A stretch of DNA of 64,000 nucleotides from Streptomyces sp. NBS 14/10 (GTDB lineage: Bacteria; Actinomycetota; Actinomycetes; Streptomycetales; Streptomycetaceae). Below, in pieces: positions 36,888-46,586 of the stretch. The notes beneath the pieces were generated by a model that had not been told where the DNA came from, did no database searches, and saw only the letters and a list, made by a program, of their open reading frames with translations. The stretch is from positions 115,298 through 179,297 of the forward strand of contig NZ_NCSM01000012.1 of the NCBI RefSeq assembly GCF_002224125.1, given 5' to 3'. The stretch's first letter is position 1, and each line of letters begins with the position of its first letter. The position numbers and the translations under genes were made by a program.

Positions 36888-37667
36888 TCAGGTGCCGGAC
36901 TCCAGGTCGCGCGTACGGGACTCCAGATCGCGTCGGGTGTCGTCGCCGTACACCCCGTCCTCGTCGCCGCGGATCCCGTACCACAGCTGGAAGCGGGCCA
37001 CGGCGGAGGCGAGGCTCTGGTCGTACTGGCCGTTGACCGAACCGCCCGCGTACACGTCCGGGATCCGCAGCAGCCGGGACTGGAGCTCGGAGACCTCGGG
37101 ACCGCTGTCCCCCAGGGACAACACCGCGCCCCGGCCCGCGCCCTGGCCCCCCTGGCCGTCGCCGCTCGGCGCGGCGGCGGAGGCGGTGGGCGCGGCGGGG
37201 GCCGACGTACCGCCGGACGGGGTGCCGCCCCCCGGATCCGGCTGCGCCGCGGTGGAGCCGTCGGCGCCGGGGATGAGCAGCACGAGCGCGAGCGCGACGC
37301 CCGCCCCGACCGCCCCCGCGGCGGCCAGGGCGGCGGGGCGCGACCGGCGCCAGAACGGCGGCGCGGCGGGGGCGGCGTGCGCGGCGGAAGAGTCGGTTGA
37401 GCCTGTTGAGCCGTCCGGGGCCGCGGAGGCCGACGCCTCGGTGGCCGTCCGCACACCGAGGTCGAACTCCTCGGTGTCCGCGTCGCCGAGGTCGTACGCG
37501 CGGGGCGGCGTCCCCGAGACCAGCGGGCGGAAGAGGTCAAGGTCCTCCATCCAGCCGTCGTCCGGCGAGCCGCCCTCCCCGCCGGGCTTCGCAACCGCAC
37601 GGAAGATCCGGGTCGGCTCGATCACCTGCCGCCCGGTGGGCCGTTCGGGATCGGTTCCGGCAGCCAT
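36888..37667 (-). CDS. Membrane-anchored peptidoglycan-binding domain protein
   Basis: A 259-residue protein. A soluble acidic N-terminus (1-105) precedes a TM segment (about 112-133, ALAAAGAVGAGVALALVLLI), an Ala/Pro/Gly-rich extracellular linker and a PG_binding_1 domain (about 183-250: LSLGDSGPEVSELQSRLLRI). It should sit in the membrane with its C-terminus in the wall. ATG 37667 follows GAGGAGG. The inside segment may be a signalling or scaffold region; such proteins in Streptomyces have no assigned role. Confidence 0.85.
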   Translation of the reverse strand: MAAGTDPERPTGRQVIEPTRIFRAVAKPGGEGGSPDDGWMEDLDLFRPLVSGTPPRAYDLGDADTEEFDLGVRTATEASASAAPDGSTGSTDSSAAHAAPAAPPFWRRSRPAALAAAGAVGAGVALALVLLIPGADGSTAAQPDPGGGTPSGGTSAPAAPTASAAAPSGDGQGGQGAGRGAVLSLGDSGPEVSELQSRLLRIPDVYAGGSVNGQYDQSLASAVARFQLWYGIRGDEDGVYGDDTRRDLESRTRDLESGT

Positions 37668-37758
37668 ACAGACCTCCTCCTCTTGTGCGGCGCGCCGTCG
37701 AGACCGTCGACACCGTCAAGACCGTCGGGAGGAGATACGGACGGGGAGCCCGGAAGAC

Positions 37759-37983
37759 TCAACCGGAGAAGTTGGTGCAGGATGCGCGCACGGTGATGTC
37801 GCCCGCCGGGATCGGGGGCAGGGCCTTCACGGGCGGGGTGGAGGCCGTGGTGTCGCAGTCGCTGTGCTGCACCGGGCCGTTCGCCGTCGGCTGTGCTGCC
37901 GCGGTCCCGGCGCCTCCGGCGCCGCCGAGCACCAGGACGCTCGCCGCCACCGCCATCCGGGCCTTCTTACGAGTCACGGGCAT
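37759..37983 (-). CDS. Small secreted protein, unknown function
   Basis: A 74-residue protein with a signal peptide (basic TRKKAR start, hydrophobic 10-28, AAA cleavage near 30) and two cysteines (43 and 69) that could form one disulfide in the 45-residue mature part. ATG 37983 follows GGAGG at five bases. No family is recognised. It may be co-transcribed with the peptidoglycan-binding-domain gene 91 bases downstream. Confidence 0.7.
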   Translation of the reverse strand: MPVTRKKARMAVAASVLVLGGAGGAGTAAAQPTANGPVQHSDCDTTASTPPVKALPPIPAGDITVRASCTNFSG

Positions 37984-38114
37984 GGGTGCCTCCGTCTGGA
38001 TCTGTCGGGGATGCCTGCGGGTGTTTGGCTAACGAAGCTCGAGGTGGAAGGCTCCCGGTCGGCCGCCTCATTCCTCCGAATGGCCGCGGCCAGGAGTCGA
38101 AGGGAGCAAAGACG

Positions 38115-39353
38115 ATGGAACGCACGACGTGTTGTGTGGTGGGCGGCGGGCCGGCCGGGATGGTGCTCGGGCTGCTGCTGGCGCGCGCCGGGGTGGAGGT
38201 CACGGTCCTGGAGAAGCACGGTGACTTCTTGCGTGACTTCCGCGGCGACACCGTGCATCCGAGCACACTGTCGCTCCTGGATGAACTCGGCCTGGCCGAG
38301 CGGTTCGCCGCGCTGCCGCAGCGTCATGTGCACACCATCCAGCTGCCCATCGGCCCGGGCCGCTCGCTGTTCACCGTGGGCGACATCGGCGCGCTGCCGG
38401 TCAAGTACAACTACGTCGCGATGGTGCCGCAGTGGGATCTGCTGAATCTGCTGGCGGACGAGGGCGCGCGGGAGCCCTCCTTCCGGCTGCGGATGAACAC
38501 CGAGGCGACCTCCTTCCTCATGGAGCGCGGCCGGGTCGCGGGGGTGCGCTACCGCACCGCGGACGGGAGCACCGGTGAGCTGCGCGCCCAGCTGACCGTG
38601 GCCTGCGACGGCCGGGGATCGCTGGCCAGGCGGTTGCCCGAGCTGGGGCTGCGGGAGTTCCCGTGCCCGATGGACGCCTGGTGGTTCCGGGTGCCGCGGC
38701 ACGAGGGCGACCCGCGGGGTCTGGTGGGGAACGCCGGTGACCGCTTTCTGACCGCGATGATCGACCGCGGCGAGTACTGGCAGTGCGCCGCGCTGATCCC
38801 CAAGGGCACCGACGCGGCCCGGCGCGCGGCCGGCCTGGACCGGTTCATGGCCGAGTTCGCGGCGGCCGCCCCATGGCTGGCGGACCGCGCCCATGCCCTG
38901 CGGTCCTGGGACGAGGTGAAGCTGCTCGACGTACGTCTTGACCGGCTCCGGCGCTGGCACCGCCCCGGGCTGCTGTGCATCGGGGACGCGGCACACGCGA
39001 TGTCGCCGGTGTTCGGGATCGGTATCAACCTCGCCGTCCAGGACGCCGTGGCAGCCGCCCGCATCCTCGCCGGGCCGCTCGCGGAGGGCGGGGGCGGGGT
39101 CGGGCTGCGGGAGGTGCGCGAGGTGCAGCGCCGCAGATGGCCGACCGCCGCGGCGACGCAGACGCTGCAGCGGATCGCCCACGCCCGGGTCATCGAGCCG
39201 GTGCTGGCCGGCCGTACCCTGCTCGGCGACGGGTCCCGGCCGCCCGGGGTGGTGCGGGTGCTGAACGCGGCGCCCTGGCTGAAGCGGGCCCCCGCGTACT
39301 TCCTGGCGTACGGCGCACAGCGCGAGCACCCGCCCGCCGCAGCCCTGCGCTGA
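38115..39353 (+). CDS. FAD-dependent monooxygenase (PHBH/UbiH type)
   Basis: A 412-residue group A flavoprotein monooxygenase. The N-terminal CVVGGGPAGMVLGLLLARAG binds FAD, RGDTVHPSTL follows, and CIGDAAHAMSPVFGIGINLA is the second FAD motif. These enzymes hydroxylate aromatic or polyketide substrates with NAD(P)H and oxygen. ATG 38115 has AGGGAG eight bases upstream. No obvious pathway partner sits beside it. Confidence 0.88.
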   Translation: MERTTCCVVGGGPAGMVLGLLLARAGVEVTVLEKHGDFLRDFRGDTVHPSTLSLLDELGLAERFAALPQRHVHTIQLPIGPGRSLFTVGDIGALPVKYNYVAMVPQWDLLNLLADEGAREPSFRLRMNTEATSFLMERGRVAGVRYRTADGSTGELRAQLTVACDGRGSLARRLPELGLREFPCPMDAWWFRVPRHEGDPRGLVGNAGDRFLTAMIDRGEYWQCAALIPKGTDAARRAAGLDRFMAEFAAAAPWLADRAHALRSWDEVKLLDVRLDRLRRWHRPGLLCIGDAAHAMSPVFGIGINLAVQDAVAAARILAGPLAEGGGGVGLREVREVQRRRWPTAAATQTLQRIAHARVIEPVLAGRTLLGDGSRPPGVVRVLNAAPWLKRAPAYFLAYGAQREHPPAAALR

Positions 39354-39374
39354 AACGGTTCGGCACGTATGGCG

Positions 39375-39400
39375 CTGAGCGGCGGGGCCCGGCCGCTCAG
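39375..39400. terminator. Bidirectional hairpin between convergent genes
   Basis: CTGAGCGGC pairs with GCCGCTCAG over an 8-base loop. It overlaps the stop codon of the S4-domain gene. Confidence 0.6.
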
Positions 39401-39783
39401 TGGCCGCGCAGCCGATCCATATCGCGCCGGTCGCGCTTCGTCGGGCGGCCGGCGCCGCGGTCGCGATGGCCGACCGCGGCCAGCTCCTCGCGCGGCGGCG
39501 GGGGAGGGGAGTTGTCGATGAAGCACTCGGCCGCGACGGCCGCCCCGACCCGCTTGCGCACCAGGCGTTTCACCACGACGATCCGTTCGCGCCCGGCGTG
39601 GAAGAGCCGTACCTCGTCCCCGGGCCGCACGGCGTGGGCGGCCTTGACGTGCTCCCCGTTGACGCGGACGTGGCCGCCGCGGCAGGCCGTGGCGGCCAGC
39701 GACCGCGTCTTCGTCAGCCGTACGGACCAGATCCAGCTGTCGACCCGCACCGGCGCGTTGTCTGAAGCCATGCCTGAAGCCAT
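39397..39783 (-). CDS. S4-domain RNA-binding protein (HslR/Hsp15-like)
   Basis: A 128-residue protein. The S4 domain is at residues 12-75 (VRVDSWIWSVRLTKTRSLA, HVRVNGEHVKAAHAVRPGDE), followed by a basic tail (GRPTKRDRRDMDRLRGH). Hsp15-type proteins bind stalled 50S-nascent chain complexes. The start is either ATG 39783 or 39771. It is single in its transcription unit. Confidence 0.88.
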   Translation of the reverse strand: MASGMASDNAPVRVDSWIWSVRLTKTRSLAATACRGGHVRVNGEHVKAAHAVRPGDEVRLFHAGRERIVVVKRLVRKRVGAAVAAECFIDNSPPPPPREELAAVGHRDRGAGRPTKRDRRDMDRLRGH

Positions 39784-39856
39784 GTCCTGACTCTATCGGC
39801 TCCGTCCAGGGCAGTACGTCCTGCTATATCCGGAATTGCTGTCTAAGGTGCGACGC

Positions 39857-41257
39857 ATGAGCGCACACTTTGACGTCGTGGTCCTGGGGGCGGGCTCGGG
39901 CGGCTATGTCGCGGCGATCCGCGCCGCGCAACTCGGTCTGTCCGTCGCCATCGTGGAGGAGCGGTTCTGGGGAGGCGTGTGCCTGAACGTGGGCTGTATC
40001 CCCTCCAAGGCCCTGCTGCGCAACGCCGAGCTGGCCCATCTGTTCACCAAGGAGGCCCAGACCTTCGGCATCCGGGTGGACGGGCAGGTGATCCTGGACT
40101 ACCAGGCCGCCTACGAGCGCAGCCGCAAGGTCGCCGACGGGCGCGTCAGGGGGATCCACTACCTGATGAAGAAGAACGAGATCCCGCAGTACGACGGCCG
40201 GGGCACCTTCATCGACGACCGTACGCTGCGGATCGACCTGGCCGCCGGGGGAACGGAGACCCTCACCTTCGGCCACTGCGTGATCGCCACCGGCACGGTC
40301 ACCAATCTGCTGCCCGGCACCTCGCTCAGCGAGCGGGTGGTGACGTACGAGGAGCGGATCCTCAGCCCGGAGCTGCCCGAGAGCGTGATCATCGCGGGGG
40401 CGGGCGCCATCGGCGTCGAGTTCGCGTACATCATGCGCAGCTACGGGGTGCGGGTGACGCTGGTGGAGTTCCTGGACCGGATCGTCCCGCTGGAGGACGA
40501 GGAGGTCTCCGCGGAGCTCGCGCGCCGCTACCGCAGGCTCGGCATCGACGTGCTCACCTCCACCCGGGTCGAGGCGATCAACGACGCGGGCCCCTCGGTG
40601 AAGGTCATGGTGACCACGGGTGGCCAGCGGCAGACGCTGCAGGCCCAGGCGGTGCTGCAGGCGATCGGCTTCCGGCCCCGGGTCACCGGCTACGGTCTTG
40701 AGAACACCGGCGTCCGGCTGACCGACCGAGGCGCCATCGCCGTCGACGCGTACTGCCGCACCAGCGTGCCGCATATCTTCGCGGTCGGGGACGTCACCGC
40801 GCAGCTGATGCTCGCCCACGCGGCCGAGGCGATGGGTGTGGTCGCCGCCGAGACGATCGCGGGCGCGGAGACCATGGCGCTGGAGTACGTGATGATTCCG
40901 CGGGCGACCTTCTGCCAGCCCCAGATCGCCAGCTTCGGCTGGACCGAGGCCCAGGCCCGGGAGCTGGGCTTCGATGTGCGGGTGTCCAAGTTCCCGTTCA
41001 CCGCGAACGGGAAGGCCCAGGGGCTCGGGGACCCGGCCGGCTTCGTGAAGCTGATCGGGGACGGCCGCCACGGTGAGTTGCTGGGTGGCCATCTGATCGG
41101 CCCCGAGGTCACCGAGCTGCTGCCGGAGCTGACGCTGGCGCAGCGCTGGGATCTGACCGCCCACGAGGTGGCGCGCAATATCCATGCCCATCCCACGCTC
41201 TCCGAGGCGGTGAAGGAGGCCGTGCACGGCCTCGCCGGGCACATGATCAATATGTGA
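39857..41257 (+). CDS. lpdA: Dihydrolipoyl dehydrogenase
   Basis: A 466-residue flavoprotein disulfide reductase. [20 protein letters not shown] binds FAD, the active disulfide is [30 protein letters not shown] binds NAD, and the catalytic base motif is [13 protein letters not shown]. It is the E3 of 2-oxo-acid dehydrogenase and glycine cleavage complexes. ATG 39857 has AAGGTG upstream. No E1 or E2 genes are nearby, so it may serve several complexes or be a paralogue. Confidence 0.93.
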   Translation: MSAHFDVVVLGAGSGGYVAAIRAAQLGLSVAIVEERFWGGVCLNVGCIPSKALLRNAELAHLFTKEAQTFGIRVDGQVILDYQAAYERSRKVADGRVRGIHYLMKKNEIPQYDGRGTFIDDRTLRIDLAAGGTETLTFGHCVIATGTVTNLLPGTSLSERVVTYEERILSPELPESVIIAGAGAIGVEFAYIMRSYGVRVTLVEFLDRIVPLEDEEVSAELARRYRRLGIDVLTSTRVEAINDAGPSVKVMVTTGGQRQTLQAQAVLQAIGFRPRVTGYGLENTGVRLTDRGAIAVDAYCRTSVPHIFAVGDVTAQLMLAHAAEAMGVVAAETIAGAETMALEYVMIPRATFCQPQIASFGWTEAQARELGFDVRVSKFPFTANGKAQGLGDPAGFVKLIGDGRHGELLGGHLIGPEVTELLPELTLAQRWDLTAHEVARNIHAHPTLSEAVKEAVHGLAGHMINM

Positions 41258-41329
41258 GCCGCCCGGGGGCGGGCCCTGGTCACGCCGTCAGCAGCGGTGC
41301 AAATGCCGTAAACATGCTAAAAAGGCCAG

Positions 41330-43888
41330 ATGAAGGTGGGTTCGGCGCTACGCTCCCGCAGTGTCGCCGGACAGGCGTTCGCGCTGCTGCTGGCGATCAC
41401 GGCGCTGCTCGTGGTCTCCGCGGGCGTCGCGCTGGTCCTGCAGGCCCGGAACAGCGGCGAGAACCAGGCCCGGGGCCGCTCGCTCGCCGTCGCCCACTCC
41501 TTCGCCCGCGCCCCGGGAGTCCTCGCCGCCCTCAGGTCCCATGACCCCAGCGCGACGCTCCAGCCCTTCACCCAGCAGGTCAGACGGGACGCCGGCGTCG
41601 ACTACATCGTGGTGACCAGCCCGAGCGGCATCCGCTACACCCACCCCAACCCCCGCGAGATCGGCAAGCACGTCGACCGCCCCCTCTACCCGGCCACGGT
41701 GGGCCGCGCCTTCACCGACAAGGTCCCGGCCGTGAGCCTCGCCGCCCCCTCCATCCGCGCGGCGGTCCCGGTCACCGACGCCAGCGGCAAGGTGATCGCC
41801 ATCGTCAACGCCGGGGTCACGATCCCGAACGCACGCAGCTCGGTCGACCGCCAGCTGCCCGTCGTACTGGGCTCCCTGGGCCTGGCCCTCGGGCTCGGCG
41901 CGGGCGGGGCCGCGCTGGTGAGCCGGCGGCTGCGGCTGCAGACCCGCGGCCTCGGGCCCGCCGAGATCGCCCGGATGTACGAGCACCACGACGCCGTGCT
42001 CCGCGCCGTACGGGAAGGGGTGCTGATCGTCGACGGGGAGGGAAGGCTGCTGCTCGCCAACGACGAGGCGCGCAGGCTCCTGACCCTGCCGCCCGACGCC
42101 CAGGGGAAGCAGGTGACCGACGTGGGCCTGCCGCCGGACACCGCCGCCCTGTTCGCCTCGGGCCGGCCGGCCACCGATGAGATCCACGAGGTGGGGGAGC
42201 GGCTGCTGGCGGTCAACCAGCGCCCCGCCTGCCGGCGCGGACAGCCCTGGGGCAGCGTCGCCACCCTGCGCGACACCACCGAGCTACAGCTCCTGACGGA
42301 CAAGGCCGACCGGGCGCGGGAGCGCCTGGCGCTGCTGTACGACGCCGGCGTCGAGGTCGGCACCACGCTCGACATGGTGCACACCGCCCAGGAACTGGCC
42401 CAGGTCGCCGTGCCGCGCTTCGCCGACGTCGTCACCGTCGACCTGTTGGAGTCGGTCCTGCGCGGCGAGGAGCCCGACCTCACCGACACCCGGATGCGCC
42501 GCGTCGCGATCAGCGGCACACAGGGGGACTCCGCACGGCAACGGCACCTGGTGGGCGAGCCGATCGGCTCGGTGACCGTGCCGCTCACCGCGCGCGGCGT
42601 CATCCTGGGCCGGGCCGAGTTCTGGCGCTCGGCGCGCGCGGCGCCCTTCGAGGACGACGATCTCACCCTCGCCGAGGAGCTGGTCAGCCAGGCGGCCGCG
42701 TACATCGACAACGCCCGCCGCACCGGGCGCGAGCACGCCACCGCACTGGCGCTGCAGCAGAGCCTGCTGCCCCGCGAGCTGCCCGAGCATGAGGCCGTCG
42801 AGGTCGCCCACCGCTATGTGCCCGGGCACGGCGGGGTGGGCGGGGACTGGTTCGACGTCATCCCGCTGTCCGGGGCCCGTATCGCCTTCGTCGTCGGCGA
42901 TGTCGTCGGCCACGGTCTGCACGCCGCCGCCACCATGGGCCGGCTGCGCACCGCCGTGCACAACTTCTCCTCGCTCGACCTGGCCCCGGACGAACTGCTG
43001 AGCGCCCTCGACGAGGTGGTGGAGCACCTGGACCAGGAGGAGGCCGTCGCGGACGGCGCGTCCCCCGGCGCCGGGGTCGCGGGCGCCACCTGTCTGTACG
43101 CGATCTACGACCCGGTCGTCCGGCACTGCTCCTTGGCGCGGGCCGGCCACCCGCCGCCCGCCCTGGTGCGCCCGGACGGCGCGGCGACCGTGCTTGACCT
43201 GCCCGCCGGGCCGCCGCTGGGCCTGGGCGGGCTGCCCTTCGAGGCCGCCGAGGTCGACCTCCCCGACGGCAGCCGCCTCGTGCTGTACACCAACGGGATC
43301 CTCCAGGCCGGCGGCGTCGATGTCGACACCGGTCTCGACCGGCTGCTCGGCGCGCTGGCGCGCGCCGACCCCGACCCCGAGCGCACCTGCCGAACGGTGA
43401 TGGAGGCCCTGCCGCCGAGCCACCCCACCGACGACATAGCGCTGCTCGTCGCCGGCGCCACCGGCCTGGCCGAGGACCACATCGCGTCCTGGGACCTTCC
43501 GTCGGACCCCGCGGTCGTCGCCGATATGCGGGTCGCCGTGGACCGGACCCTCGCGGACTGGGGCCTGGAGGAGGCGGCCTTCACCACCGAGCTGGTGGTC
43601 AGCGAACTGCTCGGCAACGCCATCCGCCACGCCTCCGGCCCCATCCGGCTGCGCCTGCTCCGCGACCGGGCCCTGATCTGCGAGGTCGCCGACGGCAGCA
43701 CCACCGCACCGCATCTGCGCCGGGCCGCCAGCACCGACGAGGGCGGGCGGGGGCTGTTCCTGGTGGCGCAGATGGTCGACCGCTGGGGCACCCGCTACAC
43801 CAGAAGGGGCAAGGTCATCTGGACCGAGCAGACGCTGCCCTTCGAGCCCTCCGCGGCGTCCCTCTCCTCCGTGTTCGCCCTCAGCTGA
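41330..43888 (+). CDS. Membrane sensor with PAS, GAF, SpoIIE phosphatase and HATPase domains
   Basis: An 852-residue protein. TM segments at about 13-38 and 178-200 flank an extracellular CitA-like sensor (YIVVTSPSGIRYTHPNPREIGKHV is typical). Then PAS (about 215-320), GAF (340-480), SpoIIE/PP2C (about 500-700: GGDWFDVIPL, VVGDVVGHGLHAAATMG) and a C-terminal HATPase_c (ELVVSELLGNAIRHASG, DEGGRGLFLVAQMVDRWG). It both dephosphorylates an anti-anti-sigma factor and may kinase or bind it. The sensor fold suggests a dicarboxylate or small-anion ligand. Confidence 0.88.
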   Translation: MKVGSALRSRSVAGQAFALLLAITALLVVSAGVALVLQARNSGENQARGRSLAVAHSFARAPGVLAALRSHDPSATLQPFTQQVRRDAGVDYIVVTSPSGIRYTHPNPREIGKHVDRPLYPATVGRAFTDKVPAVSLAAPSIRAAVPVTDASGKVIAIVNAGVTIPNARSSVDRQLPVVLGSLGLALGLGAGGAALVSRRLRLQTRGLGPAEIARMYEHHDAVLRAVREGVLIVDGEGRLLLANDEARRLLTLPPDAQGKQVTDVGLPPDTAALFASGRPATDEIHEVGERLLAVNQRPACRRGQPWGSVATLRDTTELQLLTDKADRARERLALLYDAGVEVGTTLDMVHTAQELAQVAVPRFADVVTVDLLESVLRGEEPDLTDTRMRRVAISGTQGDSARQRHLVGEPIGSVTVPLTARGVILGRAEFWRSARAAPFEDDDLTLAEELVSQAAAYIDNARRTGREHATALALQQSLLPRELPEHEAVEVAHRYVPGHGGVGGDWFDVIPLSGARIAFVVGDVVGHGLHAAATMGRLRTAVHNFSSLDLAPDELLSALDEVVEHLDQEEAVADGASPGAGVAGATCLYAIYDPVVRHCSLARAGHPPPALVRPDGAATVLDLPAGPPLGLGGLPFEAAEVDLPDGSRLVLYTNGILQAGGVDVDTGLDRLLGALARADPDPERTCRTVMEALPPSHPTDDIALLVAGATGLAEDHIASWDLPSDPAVVADMRVAVDRTLADWGLEEAAFTTELVVSELLGNAIRHASGPIRLRLLRDRALICEVADGSTTAPHLRRAASTDEGGRGLFLVAQMVDRWGTRYTRRGKVIWTEQTLPFEPSAASLSSVFALS

Positions 43889-43921
43889 TCACTCTCAGCT
43901 ATTCACTCTTAGCTGATCACC
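43880..43921. repeat. Three 14-bp tandem repeats over both stop codons
   Basis: CTCAGCTGATCACT, CTCAGCTATTCACT and CTTAGCTGATCACC follow without gaps. The first includes the TGA of the sensor gene and the last the TAA (on the minus strand) of the helical protein gene. Local slippage duplication at a convergent junction is the simplest reading. Confidence 0.8.
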
Positions 43922-46518
43922 GCCGCCGTGGTGGCCAGCAGCTCCGGGAGGGTGCCGGTGAACTCGGGCATCAGCCGCATGGCCACCGCCCAGCCTTCCG
44001 GATCCTTGCCCAGATGGGCGGCGATCAGATCCACGGCCTCCTGGCGGACCCGGCACAGCTGCTCGTCCATGCCGTCCGGGGACTCCTGGGGGCGGTTCGA
44101 CGCGTACTTCGCCAGATAGGTCGCGGCCACGCGGGCCGGCCGCGCCTCGTGGAGGATCTCCGACAGGGTCAGCTGCTCGTAGGACACCGCCGTGTTCAGC
44201 CAGTCCTGCTGGATGTACGCGGGCAGCTGGTGGTGGCGCAGCAGCTCCAGGGCGGTGGGGCGCGGGCCGGTGAGCCGGTGCGGATGGGCAGGGTGCCCCT
44301 GGCGCATCTCCGCGAGCCGCCAGTCGGGGCGCAGCTCCTCCGGGAAGTCGTCCCGCTTGGCCAGCTCGACCAGCAGCGGGTCCGGCAGCGGATCGCGGCC
44401 GTGCTCGGCCAGCAGCTCCGGCCACGGGAGGTCCGGGCCGGTCTCCTCGGACAGCCGCTCCAGCGCCGCGGCGAGCTGATCGCGCCGCCCCTCGGCCGCG
44501 CCGCGCAGATACCCCGCCTGGCTTGCGGGCGACTGGGCGTGTGCGAGCCGGTCGCGCAGCTCGGCCAGGCCGTCCGGAGCCTCGAGCGCGGCTCGGACGA
44601 TCTTCTGGGTGGCCGCCGGCAGCGGGTGCTTCTTGCTGCGCCGCTCGGGGAACTCGGTCTCCTCCAGCAGCCTGTGCACCTCCTCCGCGCCGCGCCGCTC
44701 CCACAGCCGTACCAGCAGGAGCAGCTGCCCGGCGAGCGTATGCAGCTTGATCTTGCCGAGCAGGATGCGGGCCAGCCGCGGATCGCCGGCCTCGACGATC
44801 GGCAGGAGCCAGTGGCGGCGCCCGCTGTTCCGCAGCTCGATGAACACCTCCTCGGTGAGCGGCAGTGGCCCCGTACCGCTGTCGGGACGGCTGCGCCGGC
44901 CGGACAGGATCTGCCGGCGCTGCCCCGGGGTCAGCGGGGTGTTGATGTACAGCTTGGCGTTGATCTCGGGGTCGTCGTGGAGCAGCAGCTCCTCGATGAT
45001 CTCCTCGGGCAGCTCCCAGCTGGAGGCGAGGCCGGCCAGCACGGACACCCCGTGCAGCGCGATGAAGCGGTCGCGCAGGGCGGCCGAGGGCTGGTGGTGG
45101 ACCAGCAGATGCTGGATGGTGCGCTGGTCCAGATGTTCCGCGAGCGCCAGCTGTACGTCCTCGGCGGCCAGCCGGTACAGCTGCAGGAACACCGCCCGGG
45201 CGCCCTCCGGGGCGCTCACCGGGTACTCGGGGGCCAGCGGCCGGGGCCAGGGCTTGTTCCGGTGCTTGGCCGTCTGCTCGCGGGCCGCGGCGACCAGCTC
45301 CGTGGGTGTTCCGGTGAAGCGGGGCAGCAGTGAGTACATGGCACGCCAGACGGCGAAGTCGTCGCCCAGCTCGGCCACCAGGCCGGTCAGCGCTTCGCGG
45401 ACGGGAGCCTCCGCGTACGGCAGCGAGTTGAGCACCGTACGGGCGGGCTTGATCTCGGCCAGCACCCGTTCGATCGGATAGACCTCCTCCTGGAAGCCCC
45501 GGCGCAGCAGCTTGGACAGGTCGAAACGGGAGTAGGAGTCGCTCCAGTCGGGGACCGTCAGCAGCCGCCACGGCAGCGGAGAGGTGTCGGGGAGATGGCG
45601 GGGCGCCTTCTTGTAGGCCTCCAGCACAAGCTCCTCCGAGCAGTCCTGATTGGCCGCCAGGACGAGAAGCGCGCCGTTCGGCAGGGGGTCGCGCTGGTGC
45701 TCGGCCAGGAGCAGATCCCAGTCCGCCCCGTCCAGCGGGACATAGTCGCGCGCCCATGTCACCTCACGCAGGCGGGCCACCAGCTCCGGTCCGGACAGGG
45801 CCGGGGCCTTCGCCGTAGCGGCGGGGGCGGAGTCGGCGGTGTCGGCGTCGGCGGGGGTTTCGGCGTCCTGGGGGACCGAGGCGGTCTCCAGTACCGCCGC
45901 CGGGTCCGGCGCGGCCACCGCCCGGCGCACCAGCTCGACCACCGCCGGGCGCAGCACGGGCAGTTCGGTGAGCTCGGCCAGCTCGGTCACGCCGCCGTAG
46001 GTGAGTACGGCCAGGCAGGCCGCCAACTGTTCGTTCGCGTCCGCTTTGAAGCCGACGGACTTCAGGGCGTGGCGCACGACGCGGGGGAAGGGCGCGCGCA
46101 GCGCCGGGCGGAGCTCGTCCGGACCGCTGGTGTTCAGCAGATACTCCACCAGCCCGTCCGGCTCGTGCCAGTCGGGGTCGTCCAGATTCCGCTTCGCGCC
46201 CTCCAGCACCGCGGCCCGCAGTTTCCGGCGGTCGCCGTACCCCCGGTAGAGCCGTGGGCCCAGCGCCGTGTAGCCCAGCGCGGCAAGGCGCAGCAGCACC
46301 GGTTCGCGCTCGTGCGTCAGCGGGCACCCGGACAGGGCCCAGACCATTTCGGCGTCGCCGGTGGCGAACATCTCGTCCACCAGATAGTCGGGCAGCGGTT
46401 CCCGCCCGGCCATCAGCGCCATGGCCTCCTCGCGCAGCCGGGCCATCAGGTCCGGGGCGAGTGCGGGGCCGGCCAGCCGGAACGTGGCCGAGAGCAGGGA
46501 TTCGTCGAGGGTCGCCAC
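43909..46518 (-). CDS. Large helical-repeat protein of the AAA+/VWA operon, unknown family
   Basis: An 869-residue, largely alpha-helical soluble protein with Leu-rich helical pairs throughout (for example ALLVLAANQDCSEELVLEAY and the related DPLLVELAKRDDFPEELR), suggesting HEAT-like repeats; WARDYVPLDGADWDLLLAEH and later PWPELLAEHGRDPLPD look like repeated modules. No enzymatic motif is seen. GTG 46518 is chosen for GGAG 10 bases upstream; a TTG at 46560 is possible. It is the last gene of the VWA/AAA+ operon, 68 bases after the ATPase, and may be the substrate adaptor or target. Confidence 0.75.
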   Translation of the reverse strand: MATLDESLLSATFRLAGPALAPDLMARLREEAMALMAGREPLPDYLVDEMFATGDAEMVWALSGCPLTHEREPVLLRLAALGYTALGPRLYRGYGDRRKLRAAVLEGAKRNLDDPDWHEPDGLVEYLLNTSGPDELRPALRAPFPRVVRHALKSVGFKADANEQLAACLAVLTYGGVTELAELTELPVLRPAVVELVRRAVAAPDPAAVLETASVPQDAETPADADTADSAPAATAKAPALSGPELVARLREVTWARDYVPLDGADWDLLLAEHQRDPLPNGALLVLAANQDCSEELVLEAYKKAPRHLPDTSPLPWRLLTVPDWSDSYSRFDLSKLLRRGFQEEVYPIERVLAEIKPARTVLNSLPYAEAPVREALTGLVAELGDDFAVWRAMYSLLPRFTGTPTELVAAAREQTAKHRNKPWPRPLAPEYPVSAPEGARAVFLQLYRLAAEDVQLALAEHLDQRTIQHLLVHHQPSAALRDRFIALHGVSVLAGLASSWELPEEIIEELLLHDDPEINAKLYINTPLTPGQRRQILSGRRSRPDSGTGPLPLTEEVFIELRNSGRRHWLLPIVEAGDPRLARILLGKIKLHTLAGQLLLLVRLWERRGAEEVHRLLEETEFPERRSKKHPLPAATQKIVRAALEAPDGLAELRDRLAHAQSPASQAGYLRGAAEGRRDQLAAALERLSEETGPDLPWPELLAEHGRDPLPDPLLVELAKRDDFPEELRPDWRLAEMRQGHPAHPHRLTGPRPTALELLRHHQLPAYIQQDWLNTAVSYEQLTLSEILHEARPARVAATYLAKYASNRPQESPDGMDEQLCRVRQEAVDLIAAHLGKDPEGWAVAMRLMPEFTGTLPELLATTAAVIS

Positions 46519-46586
46519 GCCGGGTGTTCTCCGATCGTCGAGAAGAGTGCAGGGGAGCAAGAAGGGGGAGGGGCGGGAAGAGGGGC

